Source of the DNA: Amylibacter sp. | GTDB lineage: Bacteria; Pseudomonadota; Alphaproteobacteria; Rhodobacterales; Rhodobacteraceae | Assembly (NCBI GenBank): GCA_027083485.1 | Contig: JALWOO010000818.1 | Coordinates: 1 to 10,654, forward strand | Direction of reading: 5' to 3' | DNA: 10,654 nucleotides | In this document: piece by piece, positions 6,868-10,654 of the stretch | Position numbering within the stretch: position 1 is the stretch's first letter | How the letters are laid out: each line of letters begins with the position of its first letter | Made by a program: the position numbers and the translations under genes | Notes under the pieces: model-generated | What the model saw: the letters and a program-made list of their open reading frames with translations, nothing else | Databases searched by the model: none | Told to the model about the DNA's origin: nothing

Positions 6868-7413
6868 ATGAATAGAGCAACATCAAAAGTCCTGCGAGGC
6901 GCGCTTTTTGCTGTCGCTTTCTTGCCGGCAGTTTCGGCGTTTGCCGAGACTGTAACCGTGGTGAATTTCGCAAGCGCAAGTCATAAGCTCAGCCCTGCAG
7001 CGCGCGCAACGCTGGATCAGTTCGTCAAGAAGAACGGCAAGCTGTGCATTAATTTGGCCGGCTATACCGATACGCGCGGTAGCGTTGCTTACAATCAGGC
7101 GCTTTCCGAGCGGCGCGTGAGCACTGTTGCGAGTTATCTCAAGAAGTTGAACTTCAAAAAAGACATCACCGGCATCAATGCTTTCGGGGAAACCCATCTG
7201 GCGGTTGCCCGTGAAGGTGACGTTGTTGCGAACCGTCGTGTGGAGCTGCGTTCCTACAAATGTGGTGGCGCTTCTTTCCCCGTCGGCGCTGTGCCAAGCT
7301 GGTTGGCTGCAGTACCGTTTGTTTGTCTGACCGGTGCTTGTGACTTCTCGTCCACATCGTCTACATCGACGACAACTACGACAACAACAACTACGACAAC
7401 AACCTCTCCTTAG
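6868..7413 (+). CDS. OmpA-domain envelope protein with poly-threonine tail
   Basis: The 181-residue product has a signal peptide with probable cleavage after SAFA (residue 26), then a single OmpA C-terminal-type peptidoglycan-binding domain (about 29-128). The motif GYTDTRGSVAYNQALSERRV (65-84) places Asp68 and Arg83 fifteen residues apart, as are Asp271 and Arg286, which hold diaminopimelate in E. coli OmpA. NRRVEL (122-127) closes the domain. There is no beta-barrel and no lipobox, so it is probably a periplasmic protein bound to peptidoglycan. The last 50 residues carry three cysteines (132, 153, 158) and end in a Ser/Thr stretch with 12 consecutive threonines. I chose ATG at 6868 because GGAGG lies five bases before it; the GTG at 6856 overlaps that SD. 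It is followed by yjbH in the same orientation, suggesting a joint envelope role. Confidence 0.87.
   Translation: MNRATSKVLRGALFAVAFLPAVSAFAETVTVVNFASASHKLSPAARATLDQFVKKNGKLCINLAGYTDTRGSVAYNQALSERRVSTVASYLKKLNFKKDITGINAFGETHLAVAREGDVVANRRVELRSYKCGGASFPVGAVPSWLAAVPFVCLTGACDFSSTSSTSTTTTTTTTTTTTSP
7369..7404 (+). repeat. Poly-threonine (ACN) codon run
   Basis: Twelve consecutive Thr codons (residues 168-179), a mix of ACG, ACA and ACT, form an imperfect trinucleotide repeat near the 3' end of the OmpA-domain gene. The mixed codons make pure replication slippage less likely and suggest selection for the amino acid. Confidence 0.9.
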
Positions 7414-7438
7414 TAGGTGGCGGTCGAGTTTTGTATTG

Positions 7439-7466
7439 AATGTCCGGCGTTATAGCGCCGGACATT
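7439..7466 (+). terminator. GC-rich hairpin between the OmpA-domain gene and yjbH
   Basis: AATGTCCGGCG (7439-7449) and CGCCGGACATT (7456-7466) form an 11-bp perfect stem with a 6-base loop, starting 26 bases after the OmpA-domain stop codon. The downstream T run is nearly absent (only the TTT at the stem end). It may be a weak terminator or a 3' mRNA-stabilising hairpin that lowers expression of the downstream yjbH relative to the first gene. Confidence 0.55.
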
Positions 7467-7564
7467 TACGCCAAGCAAACGCAAGATTTGTATGGTGTTT
7501 CAAGGGGGTGATGCAGAGCGGTTTTGCGCGTTGCTGCATCAGGGGAATCAGGAAATCCTGCGGT

Positions 7565-9655
7565 ATGAGATCTACCAAAACGAGTGTTGTTTTTTCGGCC
7601 TGTACCTGTGTTTCGGTGCTTTTCCCCGTATATGGTTCGAGCCAATCCAATCCGTCACTGAATATGTTTGGCAACCCGGGTTTGATTGATATGCCGAGTG
7701 CGGAATCCAATCCTGATGCTGAACTGAGCCTGTCGGTTTCCCATTTTGCCAAGGCAACCCGCACCTCGCTGAACTTTCAAATTAGCCCCCGTATTTCCGG
7801 TACTTTCCGCTATGCGCGGATTGATAACTGGTTCAATGGCAGCGAAACCTTTGACCGGAGTTTTGATATACGATTCAAGCTCTTGAACGAGAGCAAGTTC
7901 CTGCCTGCTGTGGCGCTCGGGCTGCGCGACTTTATGGGGACGGGGCTTTATTCGTCGCAATATCTGGTTGCAACCAAGAATCTGGGCGACACCTTCAAGG
8001 TCACCGCCGGTTTGGGCTGGGGGCGTTTGTCGGGCACCAAGAAATTCCAGCCATTGAATTTCGGGCGCGGTGGCAAACCCAATTACAAAGAATGGTTTCG
8101 CGGCGATGTCGGTGTTTTCGGGGGGCTGGAATGGCAAACGCCGATTGATGGCCTTCGGGTCAAGGTGGAATACAGTCCGGATCAATACGTCTGGGAAAAC
8201 CGTATTTTCCAAAGGCGGAGGGTGAAAACCTTTGACCGCAAGTCTCCGGTCAACTTTGGCTTTTCATACGTCACCAAACGGAACCTGCAATTTAGCGGCT
8301 ATTATATGTATGGCTCCGAAATCGGGTTTTCATTTTCAACCTCGCTTAACCCCAAGCGCAAGCGCCAGCTGTATCGGGCGCTCCCTGAACAGCGTGTTTT
8401 GGCAATTCGCCAGCGTCCACAAGGGGTTAGCACGGCTTCCTTTGCCGATGGTTTTGACAAGGTAACCACCCAGAGTTACACTGAACAGTTGCAAAAGGCT
8501 CTTGGCAAGAAAACCGTGCAGGTGATCTATGCCAATTACAACGGCGGTTCTGCCGAAGTACGCATTCGCAATGCCAAGTTTAACCGCCCGGGGCAGGCGG
8601 CGGAACACACCATGCGGGCGATGACACAGGTTCTGCCTGATGGAATCGAGAATTTTTCCGTGGTGTTGATGGAAAATGACCTGCCTATTTCCACCGTTCA
8701 TGCCAAACGCTCCGATATCGAAGCCCTTGGCCGTGACGGCATCGGCGGCAATTTCGGGCAGCTGGTTCAGGTCGATGCGGGCCAAAAGGCAAGCGGTGAT
8801 GGATTTTACACAGACGGTATTTATCCGAAATTCACCTCCTATTTACGTCCGTTCCTGAAACCTCACCTGTTTGATCCGGATGATCCGGTGCGTGCCGATT
8901 TCCGGATTGGCTGGAATTCCGTTTATGACATTAAACCGGGTCTGTCGATTTCATCAGAGCTGTCGGCCAAGGTGCTGGGCAATCTGGACAACAACAAACG
9001 GGCGTCAAATTCGGTTCTGCTGCATGTGCGGACCGATCTGGATAAATACCAGCGCAACAGCGAATTTACCATTGACCGTTTGACCATTGATTACATGACC
9101 AAACTGTCGCCCTCTGTTTATGCGCGCGTCAGTGCCGGTATTTTCGAACAGATGTACGGCGGGATTTCTGCCGAAGTTTTGTGGAAGCCGATCGACAGCC
9201 GCCTTGCCTTTGGGGCAGAGGTGAACTGGGTCAAAAAACGCGGCTTTGATCAACGGTTAAGCTTTCAGAACTTCTCTACTGTGACCGGCCATGTGTCTGC
9301 CTATTGGGATATGGGTAACAGTTATTATGGCCAGATCGATGTGGGGCGCTATCTGGCCCATGATCTGGGCGCGACCTTCACCTTTGAGCGCCGCTTTGAT
9401 AACGGCTGGCGGATCGGGGCTTTTGCGACCTTTACCAATGTCTCCTTTGCGGATTTTGGCGAAGGGTCGTTTGACAAAGGCATCAATGTCACCATTCCGT
9501 TCTCCTGGCTTGCTGGTGGGCAACCCACACGGCGGCGTCATAACCTGGTCATCCGCTCCATTACCCGCGATGGCGGGGCACGTGTGGATATTCCGAACCG
9601 GCTTTATGGAATCGTTTCGGACGCTGGCAAGAAACAGATCGTCAATTCATGGTAA
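7565..9655 (+). CDS. yjbH: YjbH/GfcD-family outer-membrane protein (exopolysaccharide-associated)
   Basis: YjbH-family proteins are outer-membrane beta-barrels linked to exopolysaccharide or capsule production; in E. coli the family sits in the yjbEFGH and gfc operons. The product from the ATG at 7565 is 696 residues, nearly the E. coli YjbH length. A signal peptide (MRSTKTSVVFSACTC..., about 1-26) is followed by GNPGLIDMPSA (36-46), RYARIDNWFN (82-91), DRSFDIRFKLL (97-107) and GLRDFMGTGLYSSQYLVATK (119-138), all hallmarks of the family. The rest alternates polar and hydrophobic residues like beta-strands, and the chain ends in Trp. The frame stays open to 7334, overlapping the previous gene, but that extension has no signal peptide logic. 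ATG 7511 is an alternative, though its GGGGG is only two bases away. The chosen start has AGGA 11 bases upstream. The yjbE, yjbF and yjbG partners are absent. Confidence 0.88.
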   Translation: MRSTKTSVVFSACTCVSVLFPVYGSSQSNPSLNMFGNPGLIDMPSAESNPDAELSLSVSHFAKATRTSLNFQISPRISGTFRYARIDNWFNGSETFDRSFDIRFKLLNESKFLPAVALGLRDFMGTGLYSSQYLVATKNLGDTFKVTAGLGWGRLSGTKKFQPLNFGRGGKPNYKEWFRGDVGVFGGLEWQTPIDGLRVKVEYSPDQYVWENRIFQRRRVKTFDRKSPVNFGFSYVTKRNLQFSGYYMYGSEIGFSFSTSLNPKRKRQLYRALPEQRVLAIRQRPQGVSTASFADGFDKVTTQSYTEQLQKALGKKTVQVIYANYNGGSAEVRIRNAKFNRPGQAAEHTMRAMTQVLPDGIENFSVVLMENDLPISTVHAKRSDIEALGRDGIGGNFGQLVQVDAGQKASGDGFYTDGIYPKFTSYLRPFLKPHLFDPDDPVRADFRIGWNSVYDIKPGLSISSELSAKVLGNLDNNKRASNSVLLHVRTDLDKYQRNSEFTIDRLTIDYMTKLSPSVYARVSAGIFEQMYGGISAEVLWKPIDSRLAFGAEVNWVKKRGFDQRLSFQNFSTVTGHVSAYWDMGNSYYGQIDVGRYLAHDLGATFTFERRFDNGWRIGAFATFTNVSFADFGEGSFDKGINVTIPFSWLAGGQPTRRRHNLVIRSITRDGGARVDIPNRLYGIVSDAGKKQIVNSW

Positions 9656-9708
9656 GGTGAAACGCGCTAAAATCCCGCTTGTGTTAAGGGGGCAAAGCGC
9701 GTTACACC
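9656..9708. repeat. Long interrupted inverted repeat after yjbH
   Basis: The left arm 9656-9668 (GGTGAAACGCGCT) and right arm 9696-9708 (AGCGCGTTACACC) are reverse complements at 12 of 13 positions, with an A-A mismatch, around a 27-base spacer. It starts immediately after the yjbH stop codon. No T run follows, so it is not a canonical terminator. It could be a 3'-end hairpin of the yjbH mRNA or an operator, because its right arm overlaps the likely promoter region of the cysS leader. Confidence 0.5.
9679..9707 (+). promoter_or_regulatory. Weak candidate promoter for the cysS leader
   Basis: TTGTGT (9679-9684) and TTACAC (9702-9707) are 17 bases apart. The -10 match is poor. If used, transcription would begin about at the ATG of the cysteine-rich ORF, giving a leaderless leader peptide. 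That would explain why no Shine-Dalgarno is seen before it. Confidence 0.22.
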
Positions 9709-9714
9709 GATCTT

Positions 9715-9759
9715 ATGAAAACCTGCATCACCATCTGCTGCATTTGTATTCCCTGCTAA
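9715..9759 (+). CDS. Cysteine-rich leader peptide upstream of cysS
   Basis: ATG opens a 14-codon ORF, MKTCITICCICIPC, ending in TAA. Five of its 14 residues are cysteine (4, 8, 9, 11, 14; codons TGC, TGC, TGC, TGT, TGC). An in-frame TAA at 9685 and the absence of any other start codon fix this reading. It lies 79 bases before the start of cysS, the enzyme that charges tRNA-Cys. By analogy with amino-acid leader peptides such as pheM before pheST in E. coli, ribosome stalling at Cys codons when Cys-tRNA is scarce could raise cysS expression. No clear Shine-Dalgarno is present; leaderless translation is possible. The ORF is seen directly; its role is inferred. Confidence 0.6.
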   Translation: MKTCITICCICIPC

Positions 9760-9767
9760 CATCGCTG

Positions 9768-9813
9768 CGTGGGCCGGTTTTTCATTTTCAGAATAACATG
9801 TGACAGGCCCGCG
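9768..9813 (+). promoter_or_regulatory. Putative regulatory stem in the cysS leader
   Basis: CGTGGGCC (9768-9775) can pair with GGCCCGCG (9806-9813), eight pairs including one G-U, around a 30-base loop. The same GGGCC (9771-9775) can alternatively pair with GGCCC at 9833-9837, which covers the bases between the GAGG Shine-Dalgarno and the cysS ATG. The stem starts nine bases after the stop of the cysteine-rich ORF, within reach of a ribosome stalled on its last Cys codons. Confidence 0.4.
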
Positions 9814-9838
9814 TCGGGATAATCGACCGTGAGGCCCC

Positions 9839-10654
9839 ATGACCGAGATCAAGCTCTATAACACCAAGACCCGCAGCAAGCAGGTTTTCACCCCGATTGA
9901 TGCGGATAATGTGCGTATGTATGTATGTGGGCCGACGGTCTATGACCGCGCCCATATCGGCAATGCGCGGCCGGTGATCGTGTTTGATACGCTGTATCGG
10001 CTGTTGCGCCATGAATACGGTGTTGAACACGTTAAGTATGCCCGCAATTTCACCGATGTAGACGATAAAATCAACGCCCGCGCTGCCGAAACGGGGCGCT
10101 CTATTCGGGATATCACCGATGAAACCATTAAGTGGTTTCTGGATGATATGGGCGCGCTTGGCGCATTGGAGCCGGATTTCGCCCCGCGTGCCACGGAATA
10201 CATCGACCAGATGATCGCCATGACGCAGGAGTTGATTGATCTGGGCCATGCCTACGAGGCCGAGGGCCACGTGCTGTTCGCGGTGGAAAGCTATGGCAAA
10301 TACGGCATCCTGTCGGGGCGGTCTGTGGATGACATGATCGCCGGCTCGCGAGTCGAGGTAGCCCCCTATAAACGCAATCCGATGGATTTTGTACTGTGGA
10401 AACCGTCGGATGAAAACACGCCGGGCTGGGACAGCCCCTGGGGGCGCGGGCGGCCGGGCTGGCATATCGAATGCTCCGCCATGTCGCGCGAATTGTTTGG
10501 CGACAGCTTCGACATCCACGGCGGCGGGCTGGATCTGGCCTTTCCCCACCACGAAAACGAACGCGCCCAAAGCTGCGCCTGTTGTGGTGAAGACAGCTAT
10601 GCGCAAATCTGGATGCATAACGAAATGTTGCAGGTCGAGGGCAAGAAGATGTCC
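9839..10654 (+). CDS. cysS: Cysteinyl-tRNA synthetase (N-terminal part)
   Basis: CysS is the class I synthetase that activates cysteine with ATP and charges tRNA-Cys in the cytoplasm. The window contains the first 272 codons; the family is usually about 460-500 residues. [19 protein letters not shown] contains the HIGH-type motif HIGN (39-42). The zinc ligands that select the cysteine thiol are all present: Cys30, Cys212 in GWHIECSAM, His237 and Glu241 in FPHHENE, matching E. coli Cys28, Cys209, His234 and Glu238. [12 protein letters not shown] (67-78), [15 protein letters not shown] (176-190) and [14 protein letters not shown] are typical. The sequence stops inside the KMSKS loop (KKMS, 269-272). 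The ATG at 9839 follows GTGAGG at a short spacing. Upstream lies a cysteine-rich leader ORF that may control it. Confidence 0.97.
   Translation, partial: MTEIKLYNTKTRSKQVFTPIDADNVRMYVCGPTVYDRAHIGNARPVIVFDTLYRLLRHEYGVEHVKYARNFTDVDDKINARAAETGRSIRDITDETIKWFLDDMGALGALEPDFAPRATEYIDQMIAMTQELIDLGHAYEAEGHVLFAVESYGKYGILSGRSVDDMIAGSRVEVAPYKRNPMDFVLWKPSDENTPGWDSPWGRGRPGWHIECSAMSRELFGDSFDIHGGGLDLAFPHHENERAQSCACCGEDSYAQIWMHNEMLQVEGKKMS

Noticed and set aside
7334..7564. Upstream extension of the yjbH frame into the OmpA-domain gene
   Set aside because: The extension is Arg/Gln-rich from reading Thr repeats out of frame and would bury the signal peptide. The family length and signal peptide fit the ATG at 7565.
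9660..9838. T-box riboswitch upstream of cysS
   Set aside because: No T-box consensus, specifier loop or terminator is visible, and T-boxes are largely restricted to Firmicutes and some Actinobacteria.

Overview
The window looks like chromosomal DNA of an alphaproteobacterium, most likely a Rhodobacteraceae (Roseobacter-type) species. The evidence is moderate-to-high GC with GC-rich third positions, the long acidic-tailed L25/Ctc form of rplY, a Pth with a Pro/Lys-rich C-terminal extension, a full-length YjbH-type outer-membrane protein, and the protein sequence style throughout. I see no rRNA, tRNA, CRISPR array, insertion sequence or phage gene. The assignment is inferred from protein resemblance, not from a database search.

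Left block (1-2969, minus strand). rplY (ribosomal protein L25) ends in a strong intrinsic terminator. A small lipoprotein gene, pth (peptidyl-tRNA hydrolase) and a DUF2332 gene follow with gaps of about 31-33 bases, so these three are probably one transcript. The first seven codons of a further minus-strand gene lie at the left edge.

Middle block (2970-6361). A 329-base divergent region separates rplY from a secreted-type RTX calcium-binding protein (616 aa). It holds two CRP-like palindromes (GTGA-N6-TCAC) exactly 30 bp apart and then a terminator-like hairpin in the RTX leader. The RTX gene converges on lldD, an FMN-dependent L-lactate/alpha-hydroxy-acid dehydrogenase, with a shared hairpin between them. 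lldD has a strong Shine-Dalgarno (SD) sequence and a 10-bp direct repeat over its likely promoter.

Right block (6362-10654, plus strand). About 500 bases without a convincing gene hold two hairpins and a curious SD-ATG-GCA-TAG start-stop. Next come an OmpA-domain periplasmic/cell-wall-binding protein with a run of 12 threonines at its C-terminus and, after a GC-rich hairpin, yjbH (696 aa), a beta-barrel protein of the exopolysaccharide-associated YjbH/GfcD family. The two are likely co-functional at the envelope. The window ends in the first 272 codons of cysS (cysteinyl-tRNA synthetase).

The most notable observation is a 14-residue ORF with five cysteine codons (MKTCITICCICIPC) at 9715-9759, about 80 bases upstream of cysS. 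It is followed by RNA segments that can pair in two ways, one of which covers the cysS ribosome-binding site. This has the layout of a cysteine-sensing leader peptide controlling the cysteine-charging enzyme. To my knowledge that is not standard annotation for cysS in proteobacteria.
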